This document shows, piece after piece, positions 56,588 through 64,000 of a stretch of 64,000 nucleotides of DNA (positions within the stretch are counted from its first letter, which is position 1; each line of letters starts with the position of its first letter). This stretch comes from Acinetobacter nectaris CIP 110549. GTDB taxonomy: Bacteria > Pseudomonadota > Gammaproteobacteria > Pseudomonadales > Moraxellaceae. The position numbers were made by a program, and so were the translations under genes. The stretch is taken from contig NZ_KI530723.1 in assembly GCF_000488215.1 (NCBI RefSeq), positions 96,000 through 159,999 on the forward strand, given 5' to 3'. The notes under the pieces were generated by a model. It saw nothing but the letters and a program-made list of their open reading frames with translations, ran no database searches and had not been told where the DNA came from.

Positions 56588-58684
56588 TTATGCTTGTTCG
56601 ATATCTTTCATCGTAAGCTTAATACGACCGCGATTATCAACGTCTTGTACTTGTACTTTCAGCTCTTGGCCTTCAGTCAATACATCCGTCACATTTGCAA
56701 TACGTTCATTCGAAATTTGCGAAATATGAAGTAAACCATCTGTACCAGGCATAATGTTTACAAACGCACCAAATTCAACGATACGAATTACTTTACCTTG
56801 GTAAATTGTACCTGGTTCAATTTCAGCAGTTAATGCTTGAATCTTAGCAATCGCTGCTTTCGCTGCTGCTTTAGTTTCACCAAACACACGTACTGTACCA
56901 TTGTCTTCAATATCAATCGCTGCTTTGGTTTCTTCAGTAATTTGGCGAATTGTCGCACCGCCTTTACCAATAACATCACGAATCTTATCTGGATTAATGC
57001 TAATTACTTCAAACGTTGGCGCGTGTGCTGAAATTTCAGGACGTGCACGAGAAATGACTTTATTCATTTCATTCAAGATATGCATACGACCTGCATACGC
57101 TTGATTCAATGCAACTTCCATAATCTCTTCAGTGATACCTTCAATTTTGATATCCATCTGAAGTGCAGTAATACCGTTTTCAGAACCTGCTACTTTAAAG
57201 TCCATATCACCAAGATGATCCTCATCACCTAAGATGTCAGAAAGTACAGCAAAACGCTCACCCTCTTTTACTAGACCCATCGCAATACCTGCAACTGGTG
57301 CTTTTAATGGTACACCTGCATCCATAAGTGATAATGAAGCACCACATACAGAAGCCATAGATGAAGAACCATTCGATTCTGTAATGTCAGATACGATACG
57401 AATCACGTATGGGAAACGGTCAATTGGAGGAAGAACTGCTTGTACACCACGACGAGCCAAACGGCCATGACCAATTTCACGACGTTTCGGGCCAGTTTCA
57501 CGACCAGTTTCGCCTACAGAGTATGCAGGGAAGTTATAGTGCAACATGAAGTTATCTGTTTTTGTACCAGATAATGTATCTACCATAAGTGCATCACGTG
57601 TATTACCAAGCGTAGTTGTCACAATTGCTTGTGTCTCACCACGTGTAAACAATGCTGAACCATGCGCACGATCAAGTACACCTGCTTGTACATCTAGTGC
57701 ACGTACAGTTTTCGTATCACGACCATCAATACGTGGTTTACCTGACAAGATGTTGTCACGTACTGTACGGTATTTTAAGTCTTCAAATAGGAAGTTAACT
57801 TCATCAGCGATTTTTCCGCCTTCGTCTTCTTCTGGTACGAACTGAGCAACAGCTTCTTCATATAAAGCACCAAGCGCCGCATAACGGTCTTGTTTTACAG
57901 CAATGGTATATGCTTCTGAGATTTTTGCTTCAAATGCTTCTTTTAGCTTTGTACGAAGTGCTTCATCATTCGTTGGCGCAGCCCATTCAGACTTCGTTGT
58001 ACCTACGGCAGCTGCAAACTCATTAATTGCTTGAATCGCAATTTGCATTTCATCATGGCCATAAAGTACTGCACCAAGCATTTGGTCTTCTGAAAGCTCT
58101 TTCGCTTCAGATTCAACCATTAATACAGCAGATTCAGTACCAGCAACAACAAGGTCTAAATCCGATTGAGCCATTTGCTCAAAGTTAGGGTTTAGAATGT
58201 ATTCGCCATTGACTAAACCAACACGCGCACCAGCAATTGGGCCACGGAATGGTGTATCTGCAATTGCAAGCGCTGCAGATGTACCAATCATTGCTGCAAT
58301 ATCAGCTTCCATTGTCTTATCAGAAGAAACAACAGTTGCTGTTACTTGTACTTCGTTGTAATAACCTTCTGGGAACAACGGACGAATTGGACGGTCAATT
58401 AAACGAGATGTTAATGTTTCTGCTTCTGAAGCACGACCTTCACGCTTACCATAGCCACCCGGAATACGACCAGCAGCATATTGCTTTTCTTGATAATTTA
58501 CAGTTAGAGGGAAAAAGTCAGTACCTGCTTTTGCAGTTGGCTGTGCAACAACAGCAACTAATACTGAAACACCGCCCATTGTCACTAAAACAGAATTTGC
58601 TTGACGTGCAATACGACCAGTTTCTAAAACAACTTGGTATTGTCCATATTGAAATTCTTTACGAGTAACATTAAACATCGACAT
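56588..58684 (-). CDS. pnp: Polynucleotide phosphorylase
   Basis: Phosphorolytic 3'-5' exoribonuclease, core of the degradosome. 698 residues: first RNase PH domain ([18 protein letters not shown]), helical linker, second RNase PH domain ([46 protein letters not shown]), KH domain with [10 protein letters not shown], and S1 domain ([33 protein letters not shown]). Start at ATG 58684 behind AGGAAA, or 58678. It follows rpsO as in E. coli; a hairpin lies in the gap. Confidence 0.98.
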   Translation of the reverse strand: MSMFNVTRKEFQYGQYQVVLETGRIARQANSVLVTMGGVSVLVAVVAQPTAKAGTDFFPLTVNYQEKQYAAGRIPGGYGKREGRASEAETLTSRLIDRPIRPLFPEGYYNEVQVTATVVSSDKTMEADIAAMIGTSAALAIADTPFRGPIAGARVGLVNGEYILNPNFEQMAQSDLDLVVAGTESAVLMVESEAKELSEDQMLGAVLYGHDEMQIAIQAINEFAAAVGTTKSEWAAPTNDEALRTKLKEAFEAKISEAYTIAVKQDRYAALGALYEEAVAQFVPEEDEGGKIADEVNFLFEDLKYRTVRDNILSGKPRIDGRDTKTVRALDVQAGVLDRAHGSALFTRGETQAIVTTTLGNTRDALMVDTLSGTKTDNFMLHYNFPAYSVGETGRETGPKRREIGHGRLARRGVQAVLPPIDRFPYVIRIVSDITESNGSSSMASVCGASLSLMDAGVPLKAPVAGIAMGLVKEGERFAVLSDILGDEDHLGDMDFKVAGSENGITALQMDIKIEGITEEIMEVALNQAYAGRMHILNEMNKVISRARPEISAHAPTFEVISINPDKIRDVIGKGGATIRQITEETKAAIDIEDNGTVRVFGETKAAAKAAIAKIQALTAEIEPGTIYQGKVIRIVEFGAFVNIMPGTDGLLHISQISNERIANVTDVLTEGQELKVQVQDVDNRGRIKLTMKDIEQA

Positions 58685-58808
58685 ATATTTTTATTTCCTG
58701 ATTTTATTCTAGTGGAGACCCCTAAGGTTTGGCATTCACACTACTTTCTTATTTTGTAATTATAAATGACAAAGCTTAGAAGCCGACCTCACTAGAGTTT
58801 AAACACAA

Positions 58809-58832
58809 AGAAGGAGCGAACATTCGCCCCTT
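58809..58832 (-). terminator. Hairpin between rpsO and pnp
   Basis: On the minus strand GAAGGGGCG pairs with CGCTCCTTC (one G-U) across AATGTT, followed by TTTGTGTTT. It begins 88 bp after the rpsO stop. Comparable E. coli hairpins partly terminate rpsO transcription or are cut by RNase III to start pnp autoregulation. Confidence 0.7.
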
Positions 58833-58919
58833 CCTTCCGCTTAGAAAACTAAGCGTTGCTTTCCAGTCACGAAGTTGGTTTCAACATTCGGTATTCCGAA
58901 AAAACACTTTTTCATCGAA

Positions 58920-59189
58920 TTAACGACGTAGACCTAATGCACCAATTAATGCAACATAACGACCGTGGTCTTTACCATTTAAGTAGTCTAGTAACTTACG
59001 ACGTTGGTTAACCATACGGATTAGACCACGACGGCTGTGGTGATCTTGTTTGTGTGCTTTAAAGTGGCTTTGTAAATCGTTGATTTGCGCGCTTAATAAA
59101 GCAACTTGTACTTCTGGTGAACCAGTGTCGTTTTCTGCACGAGCAAATTTAGCAACGATTTCTGCGCGATCTTGTGTAGTTAAAGCCAT
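58920..59189 (-). CDS. rpsO: 30S ribosomal protein S15
   Basis: Binds 16S rRNA early in 30S assembly. 89 residues, exact family length, with [49 protein letters not shown], the highly conserved core, and the typical ending [12 protein letters not shown]. The start has a GGAGA ribosome site. It heads the rpsO-pnp operon from a promoter about 100 bp upstream. Confidence 0.98.
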   Translation of the reverse strand: MALTTQDRAEIVAKFARAENDTGSPEVQVALLSAQINDLQSHFKAHKQDHHSRRGLIRMVNQRRKLLDYLNGKDHGRYVALIGALGLRR

Positions 59190-59283
59190 TCGATTTCTCC
59201 GAGATGCTTAAAAATTTAAAAACTGATAGAAAACAATTCTAGTAACTAAAACTGTCTGCCGTGCATCACTACAGCAAGCATAT

Positions 59284-59312
59284 ATTTTAAGTGAAAAAGA
59301 CTAGAATTGCAA
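59284..59312 (-). promoter_or_regulatory. Probable sigma-70 promoter of rpsO-pnp
   Basis: On the minus strand TTGCAA (59312-59307) and TAAAAT (59289-59284) are 17 bp apart. Predicted transcription start is near 59277, giving a leader of about 90 nt before the rpsO ATG at 59189. Confidence 0.6.
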
Positions 59313-59391
59313 AATGCTTTCTATACTTAGTTATTTAAAAATCGAAATAGCTAAATATTTTCCTAATAATTTTTTATAAATTAGATATCGT

Positions 59392-59740
59392 TATAATGCT
59401 CCACAGCATCTATAAATAAAAAAGTAAACTACTTCGCTTATTTCAGAGGTTAATTTGCTTTTAGATATGGTTTTAGCATTGAAAATATCATCACTAAACC
59501 ACTTAGAACTGTTCATGCTGTTTGAAGTGTGAGTAATTGATACTTAATGAGAAACCTAATAGACCAAATGTCATGTGCTAAAATATAAGGTGCTAGCTCA
59601 TACAATCCAAAATTATATTTTGAATCATTATTCATATAAAGGGTTAATAGGTTTACTCATTACACTATTGATCATGCTCTATCAACATTGCAGTTTAATA
59701 ATCCAAATAATAGAAGGCCCAAGTCTCCTTGGGCCTTTAA
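59392..59740 (+). ncRNA. Candidate small RNA (plus strand), promoter to terminator
   Basis: A perfect TATAAT at 59392-59397 followed by GCTCC, with only a weak -35, is followed about 315 bp later by the hairpin AAGGCCCAAG-TCTC-CTTGGGCCTT (59714-59737) and TTTAA. No coding frame with a ribosome site lies between. The transcript is hypothetical; the hairpin could instead serve the minus strand. Confidence 0.25.
59714..59737. terminator. Strong GC-rich hairpin in the rpsO-recD gap
   Basis: AAGGCCCAAG (59714-59723) pairs perfectly with CTTGGGCCTT (59728-59737) across TCTC. T-runs are short on both strands (TTTAA on plus, CTATTATTT on minus). It does not adjoin any protein gene, which raises the question of which transcript it ends. 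Confidence 0.75.
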
Positions 59741-59981
59741 TATGCGCTGTGTTGCTTAGGTTATTGTTTTATGCTTTTATTTTTATCAGAAGTCCTTATC
59801 TTCGTTACTTTACCGCGTCCTTATATTCTCTATATTGACAGATATTTTTTTTGTTCATAGTGGTTTTTTCTTCAGATTCTGTACGCCATCACGTACAAAC
59901 AGAATATTCTGTCTAACTGCCATATATATCTATAGAAAACAGTGCTGTAGTTTTAATCATTCATTTAAATTTTGCCATAGA

Positions 59982-60016
59982 AAAAGCCTTGTAGTCTCTC
60001 CCAAAACTACAAGGCC
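59982..60016 (-). terminator. Intrinsic terminator downstream of recD
   Basis: On the minus strand GCCTTGTAG pairs with CTACAAGGC across a 12-nt loop, followed by TTTTTC. It lies about 206 bp beyond the recD stop, an unusually long distance if it serves only the rec operon. Confidence 0.88.
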
Positions 60017-60192
60017 TAAGGTCATGCTTGCTTCTTTATATCACTTACAGATCATTGTAAGTTCGCTGTCATTCGACTCTTTCTCTTATTGTGCGATTTA
60101 TTGCTTAATCTTCCTAACTAAGCTTATTTAATGAACTCATCATCTCAAAAATATAGGTGAAGCTCTATCCGTTAATTTCTGTAATTTATGTA
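59982..60192 (-). ncRNA. Candidate ~200-nt small RNA at the 3' end of recD
   Basis: TTGACA (60215-60210) and TACATA (60192-60187), 17 bp apart on the minus strand, lie just past the recD stop and would start a transcript near 60180 ending at the terminator 59982-60016. The -35 is perfect, the -10 only 3 of 6. No similarity to 6S, SRP, RNase P or tmRNA was recognised. It could also simply be the 3' untranslated region of recD. Confidence 0.35.
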
Positions 60193-60222
60193 CGCAATGA
60201 CTGACAAAGTGTCAAAATATCA

Positions 60223-62073
60223 CTAAACATCAACTGCTTTAACGAAACTATCTATTTTAGAACACAACCCACTTTGACGTACTGTTTTTACAGATAATGC
60301 AGTTGTAAGTGATTGAGGATCAACAAATAAACTAACAACACGCTTCGCTCGTGTAATTGCTGTATATAACAACTCTCTACTCAACAGCCTTTGGGGACTT
60401 TCTTCAAGAACAACAGCAACATGCTCAAACTCTGAACCTTGTGACTTATGAATTGTCATTGCAAAAGCCGTATGAATTGTTTGAGGTAATCGTGTCGCAA
60501 CAACCCATTTATTTAAACTTGGAAAAAACACTTCATATTGTTTATGATCTTGTCGATGTCTAAAACAGATCCCAATATCACCATTTGAAATGCCCAATTG
60601 ATAGTCATTTTCCATCACCATGACAGGCCGACCAACATACCAATCTATTTCACGCTTTGAATAACCCAAAACTTCTTGTTTAAACTGCTGCTCGATATAT
60701 TGGTTCATTCGATTGACACCGAATACACCAACATTCATTGCTGTTAAAATACGATAGTCATTAAAGCAATCTAGAACTTTTTGCCTTAACAAGGCTAAAT
60801 CACTCTCTTCCTCACCTTCCACTGAGTTATATGCTTTAACAGCTTTGATATAATCTGTGTAGCCCAAACAAAGCTGATCTAAGTTTTTTTCAAGTTCAGC
60901 CTCTGTTATTTTCTTAGGTAAATAAGTAAGTTGAAGATGATCTTCTACAATGGTATTTAAATCGATATATTCAATATGAGAAACACGCACAACCTCTTCA
61001 TTAAAGCGCTTTAAGAGTTGCTCATGATCAAATGATGTAGATGTGCTCACTTGCTGAATAAATTTTGCCATCTTTCCAATTTGTGCATCATCATTAAAAC
61101 GACGGCTATGTACAAGATGAGTTCTGTAAGCTTGTAAGGCCTCTATTTGCTGTAAATCTGCCAAAACAGATCCCACACCAACAGAAGCAAGTTGATTCGC
61201 ATCGCCCAATAAAATAAGTTTTGCCCCATCTGCAACTGCCTCAAAAAGTGCAGTTGCAAGGTTTAAGTCAAGCATTGAGGCTTCATCTACAACAATGACA
61301 TCAAAAGGTAATGGTTGCTTCAAATTAAATTTTGCAATGCCTCTATTTCCCATTGCAAGTAGACGATGTAACGTCACAGGTTGAACCATTTGCAATGCTG
61401 GTGTAACAAGGCCTTTGTCATTAAGTAGCTTATCTTGAAATGCGCTTTGTAATGCCTCTTGCATTCGCTGTGCTGCTTTTCCTGTGGGTGCTGCCATTGC
61501 AATACGTAAGTCAGGAGTTTCTTTATTCAATACAGCAATAATACGAGCAAGCGTATAGGTTTTCCCTGTACCTGGTCCCCCTGTAATTATTCCCAAATAA
61601 TGCTTCGCAACCATTTTCAATGCGAGTTGCTGATATTCGTCAACAAGTAAGTCCTTATAAGCGCTTATATCTAAATTTATCGAAGGTTGTTCGGTCAAAC
61701 GCTTTACTTGCGTTGCCAGTCGTTGCTCTAATGCATAATATCTATACAAATAAACCCTTTTACCATCATAAATAAAAGGGCAAGTATGGCTTTTATCCCC
61801 AAAAGCCACTAGACTACGCAACCTCTCGACAGTCGCTCGGTTTATAGATAAACAACTATTGCCCTGAGCATTGGACAGCAAAATGTTTTGTATGACTTCT
61901 TGCATGTTCGCTTTTTCACTGACTGCAGTAAAAGCGAGTGTATCGGTCAAATACTCAGACCACAGCACCATCCATTCTTCATATTTTTCCAACTTATCCA
62001 ACAGCTTACCCACAGAGTTATCCTCAAACTTATTCACACAGATATCAACAGAGTTATACTCACGATTATCCAC
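60223..62073 (-). CDS. recD: Exodeoxyribonuclease V subunit alpha (RecD)
   Basis: 5'-3' helicase subunit of RecBCD, for double-strand break repair and foreign-DNA degradation. From GTG 62073 it is 616 residues. Walker A GGPGTGKT at 165-172, VVDEASMLDLNLATALF (motif II), LLGDANQLASVGVGSVLADL (motif III) and C-terminal TIHKSQGSEFEHVAVVL with LLYTAITRAKRVV. The first ~28 residues are encoded by a 12-bp tandem array and look like a four-residue repeat; ATG 61971 (residue 35, GAAG just upstream) may be the true start, giving 582 residues. It follows recB by 37 bp or by 139 bp accordingly. Confidence 0.93.
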   Translation of the reverse strand: MDNREYNSVDICVNKFEDNSVGKLLDKLEKYEEWMVLWSEYLTDTLAFTAVSEKANMQEVIQNILLSNAQGNSCLSINRATVERLRSLVAFGDKSHTCPFIYDGKRVYLYRYYALEQRLATQVKRLTEQPSINLDISAYKDLLVDEYQQLALKMVAKHYLGIITGGPGTGKTYTLARIIAVLNKETPDLRIAMAAPTGKAAQRMQEALQSAFQDKLLNDKGLVTPALQMVQPVTLHRLLAMGNRGIAKFNLKQPLPFDVIVVDEASMLDLNLATALFEAVADGAKLILLGDANQLASVGVGSVLADLQQIEALQAYRTHLVHSRRFNDDAQIGKMAKFIQQVSTSTSFDHEQLLKRFNEEVVRVSHIEYIDLNTIVEDHLQLTYLPKKITEAELEKNLDQLCLGYTDYIKAVKAYNSVEGEEESDLALLRQKVLDCFNDYRILTAMNVGVFGVNRMNQYIEQQFKQEVLGYSKREIDWYVGRPVMVMENDYQLGISNGDIGICFRHRQDHKQYEVFFPSLNKWVVATRLPQTIHTAFAMTIHKSQGSEFEHVAVVLEESPQRLLSRELLYTAITRAKRVVSLFVDPQSLTTALSVKTVRQSGLCSKIDSFVKAVDV

Positions 62074-62076
62074 AAT
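61993..62076 (+). repeat. Seven-unit 12-bp tandem array of DnaA-box-like sites
   Basis: Seven head-to-tail 12-bp units carry the 9-mers TTATCCAAC (61994), TTACCCACA (62006), TTATCCTCA (62018), TTATTCACA (62030), ATATCAACA (62042), TTATACTCA (62054) and TTATCCACA (62066). Matches to the DnaA box TTATCCACA are 7, 8, 8, 8, 7, 7 and 9 of 9, and TTATTCACA also fits TTWTNCACA. All have the same orientation. An AT-rich tract (62075-62110, only 5 G/C in 36 bp) follows. It covers the annotated recD GTG start. DnaA binding is inferred. Confidence 0.85.
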
Positions 62077-62110
62077 TTAACATTTTGTTTTTTAGTAACT
62101 TATACTTAAT

Positions 62111-64000
62111 CTAAGCCAATTTCTGCACAGCATAGTAGCCCAACATCGCATCTAAACGCTGAATAAACTCTGGACTTGGTTGCCAATGACATACACCCAT
62201 ATTTTCTTGTCCTGTCATACCACGCAAATATAAATATGTTGCCCCACCTAAGTGTTGCTCTATGTCATAGCCATGTAAACGCTCTTTTAAATAACGATGC
62301 AACGCCACAAGATATAAACTTGCCTGTAACCAATAACTACTTTGCGACATATTTTTAGCAATTTCATTTTGCGTATAGCTCTGAACTGTTTCACCTAAAA
62401 AGTTACTTTTATAATCTGCAATATAATATTTGCCTTCAGACTGATATACCAAGTCAATTGATCCATTCAAGAAGCGTGCTGACTCTGCGCTATTCAGGGT
62501 AGGAATAAATATATCGTACTCTTGAAAAAGCTGATGGATACGCTGACTCGCAAATACCTGATCTGAAAGTGCCAAATAGAAAGGAAATTCTGACAGATAT
62601 GTATTCGGTTCAAGCTGACCAAGCATAAACTCATTTCCAAATGGTGTAGACAGAATATCGTTTAACCAAGATTTCACATCTGCAATTAAACGCTCTTCAC
62701 AATCCTGCTCACGAATACCATCACCGAGTAATGCTTGGTACTTTTCAAAAACTTGTTTCTTGAGTGTGCTGTAGTCATTTTTAAAACGGCGATAAATTTC
62801 TAAGTCCCATGAGCTTTGGTCTTGAAAATCGAGATGTTCAAAAATTTCATGTAAAAAATTACCTGCATGTGTTCCCATTGGGAAATTGCGTGCAATCCAT
62901 GGTATTTTTTCCGCTTCATTTGATAGATCATCTATATCATTAATAGATTCGACTACCAAAACTTCATCATCTGCTGCGGTTTCATTATTTGTATATGTTG
63001 CCAAAACATCTAAAGCTTGTTGCTTGGTTAAATGCTGTGCCAATGCAGAAAAACTGGTTTTTAATCTTGGATATAGCTTCAGTTGAGGCTGTGGTATTGC
63101 CAATAATTCAACAACCACTTCACGATCTTCTTTATAGGGTAAAGGTTTACTTGTCAGTAGTGGCTCATCTGTTGCCGAAATATGACTAAACAGCGTCGGC
63201 TGTACTCTCCAAAAATTAACCCCACTTGTTGTTTCAGTTTTGCCCTTATTCAGCACAGTATAAATTCGATGGCTTGCACGCGTAAGTGCCACATACCATA
63301 GGCGGTTTTGTTCTGCTTGCGCACGTGACTGATGCTGCTGTACCTCAATTTCACTCAAAGCTGTTTTATCATCTATTGCAATCACACGTTGTTGTTCAAC
63401 TTGCTTGGTCATTTCATTTATTGTTTCTTTAGTAGAGAAATTCAGCGTTTTATTAATTTCTCGGAATGACCCATTGGCATTGAGTAGAAAAACTATTTTG
63501 AATTCTAGACCTTTCGATTGATGAATCGTCATCAACTGTATGCCTGCATCGGTAGATAGACTTCGCTCTAGTTCCCACTCTCGGTCACTCGGTGAAGCGA
63601 CTTGTTTTAAGTACCAATTCAGTAGGTTTTTGGGCCCTTGATACTTCCCACTATGCTGACTGAGTAGGTCTGATAAATGTCTTAAGTTAACAACACTTCT
63701 TTCATTGTCTCGACTATCAAAGCGAACTAAATTACGCCATACATCAAAATACCGTAAACAATATTGCCATGCTGCTAAAAAGTGGCGTTCAAACCAAATT
63801 TCACGAATTTCACTAAAGACCGAAATAAACTGCCCTAAACCATCTGTTTGTCGTTCAAACTGATTTAAATTTGTAAGTGTGTAGCCCAACATTCGGCTAA
63901 GCAAAGCACGTTTTACCTTCTTTTCATCATAAGGGTTCATTATTGCTATGAGCACTGCTGCAACATCTTGTGCAAGTAAGCCATCAAAAACACTTCTTTT
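62111..64000 (-). CDS. recB: Exodeoxyribonuclease V subunit beta (RecB), partial C-terminal ~629 residues
   Basis: 3'-5' helicase and nuclease subunit of RecBCD. The reading frame is open to the window edge (encoding FDGLLAQDVAAVLIAIMNP at the border), so the N-terminal half is missing. Present are helicase motif V (GIQLMTIHQSKGLEFKIVFLL), motif VI (RLWYVALTRASHRIYTVL) and the C-terminal nuclease domain with NFLHEIFEHLDF and the catalytic IDLVYQSEGKYYIADYKSNFLG, matching the Asp...Asp-Tyr-Lys site of E. coli RecB. recC presumably lies upstream, outside the window; recD follows. Confidence 0.95.
   Translation of the reverse strand, partial: KRSVFDGLLAQDVAAVLIAIMNPYDEKKVKRALLSRMLGYTLTNLNQFERQTDGLGQFISVFSEIREIWFERHFLAAWQYCLRYFDVWRNLVRFDSRDNERSVVNLRHLSDLLSQHSGKYQGPKNLLNWYLKQVASPSDREWELERSLSTDAGIQLMTIHQSKGLEFKIVFLLNANGSFREINKTLNFSTKETINEMTKQVEQQRVIAIDDKTALSEIEVQQHQSRAQAEQNRLWYVALTRASHRIYTVLNKGKTETTSGVNFWRVQPTLFSHISATDEPLLTSKPLPYKEDREVVVELLAIPQPQLKLYPRLKTSFSALAQHLTKQQALDVLATYTNNETAADDEVLVVESINDIDDLSNEAEKIPWIARNFPMGTHAGNFLHEIFEHLDFQDQSSWDLEIYRRFKNDYSTLKKQVFEKYQALLGDGIREQDCEERLIADVKSWLNDILSTPFGNEFMLGQLEPNTYLSEFPFYLALSDQVFASQRIHQLFQEYDIFIPTLNSAESARFLNGSIDLVYQSEGKYYIADYKSNFLGETVQSYTQNEIAKNMSQSSYWLQASLYLVALHRYLKERLHGYDIEQHLGGATYLYLRGMTGQENMGVCHWQPSPEFIQRLDAMLGYYAVQKLA

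Larger units (their letters stand above)
59313..60222. other. About 0.9 kb without a credible protein gene
   Basis: AT-rich stretch between rpsO and recD. Open frames here (for example 87 codons at 59575-59838) run through a hairpin terminator and have no ribosome site or recognisable product, so I reject them. Two strong hairpins (59714-59737 and 59982-60016) and promoter-like elements suggest one or two small RNA genes. No tRNA-like cloverleaf was found by eye. Confidence 0.5.

Noticed and set aside
59575..59838. Hydrophobic 87-codon frame in the rpsO-recD gap
   Set aside because: It runs through the strong hairpin at 59714-59737, lacks a ribosome site and resembles no known protein.
59835..60131. 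98-codon plus-strand frame after the previous one
   Set aside because: It reads antisense across the strong minus-strand terminator at 59982-60016 and has no recognisable product or start signals.
60017..60186. 6S RNA, SRP RNA, RNase P RNA or tmRNA
   Set aside because: I could not find the conserved sequence blocks of any of these in the region on either strand.
61993..62076. Plasmid iterons or an integrated replicon
   Set aside because: Iterons are usually 17-22 bp and adjoin a rep gene; here the repeats are 12 bp inside a core rec operon with no rep, par or integrase gene nearby.
61871..62109. Plus-strand frames opposite the recD start
   Set aside because: They are antisense to recD; their repeated composition is caused by the 12-bp DnaA-box-like array.

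Overview
The window is AT-rich chromosomal DNA of a gammaproteobacterium. Protein sequences and gene order (leuS-lptE-holA, yibN-grxC-secB, recB-recD, rpsO-pnp, a HopJ-family gene, CbpA/CbpM, a macAB-outer-membrane-factor operon) point to Acinetobacter or a close Moraxellaceae relative. I cannot name the species. Most of the window is housekeeping. I see no insertion sequence, prophage, CRISPR array, rRNA or tRNA gene.

Layout. 1-0.8 kb: 5' part of ilvI (minus, truncated by the window). 1.3-5.9 kb: a small secreted DUF4124-type protein, then leuS-lptE-holA. 6.0-10.7 kb: a MacA-MacB-outer-membrane-factor tripartite efflux operon. 10.7-12.5 kb: fabI and a BAX-inhibitor-like membrane protein (minus). 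12.5-17.6 kb: a glycerol-3-phosphate-type ABC transporter operon (ugpC-B-A-E) ending in a metallophosphoesterase that resembles the Mn-dependent ADP-ribose/CDP-alcohol pyrophosphatases, with a Pho-box-like triple repeat upstream. 17.7-24.1 kb: orn, rsgA, yibN-grxC-secB, a PAS-GGDEF protein, an ABC1/UbiB-type kinase-like protein and a HopJ-family protein. 24.1-31.2 kb: crcB behind a well-formed fluoride riboswitch, a TIGR03862-like flavoprotein, a TrmB-like methyltransferase, yacG, an MBL hydrolase, hemH, a DUF4062 protein, murI and a DUF1285 protein. 31.3-42.0 kb: ETF-ubiquinone oxidoreductase, tusA, a membrane protein, corC-lnt, priA, a KefC-type antiporter and hslO.

42-50.3 kb is the main accessory-looking region. 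It holds a secreted DUF3472-like protein with three C-terminal repeats and a MipA/OmpV outer membrane protein. Next come two compact convergent operons: class III aminotransferase / FemAB-like acyltransferase / arginase-fold enzyme on plus, and HAD phosphatase / alpha-beta hydrolase / two 4-TM EamA-type transporters on minus. Together they look like an uncharacterised small-molecule synthesis and export locus. 50.7-56.5 kb: cbpA-cbpM, a Cof-type HAD phosphatase, a Fur-box-preceded TonB-dependent siderophore receptor and a CorA-type transporter. 56.5-59.3 kb: rpsO-pnp. 59.3-60.2 kb: about 1 kb with no protein gene but two strong hairpins, possibly two small RNAs. 60.2-64 kb: recD and the 3' part of recB.

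The most unusual DNA structure is at 61993-62076, at the recB/recD boundary: seven head-to-tail 12-bp units, each carrying a 9-mer that matches or resembles the DnaA box TTATCCACA, beside an AT-rich tract. RecD may really start just downstream of it, which would make the array intergenic. Other regulatory elements seen directly are the crcB fluoride riboswitch, the Pho-like box before ugpC, the Fur box before the siderophore receptor, an 18-bp palindrome before the MipA/OmpV gene and about a dozen intrinsic terminators or terminator-like hairpins.
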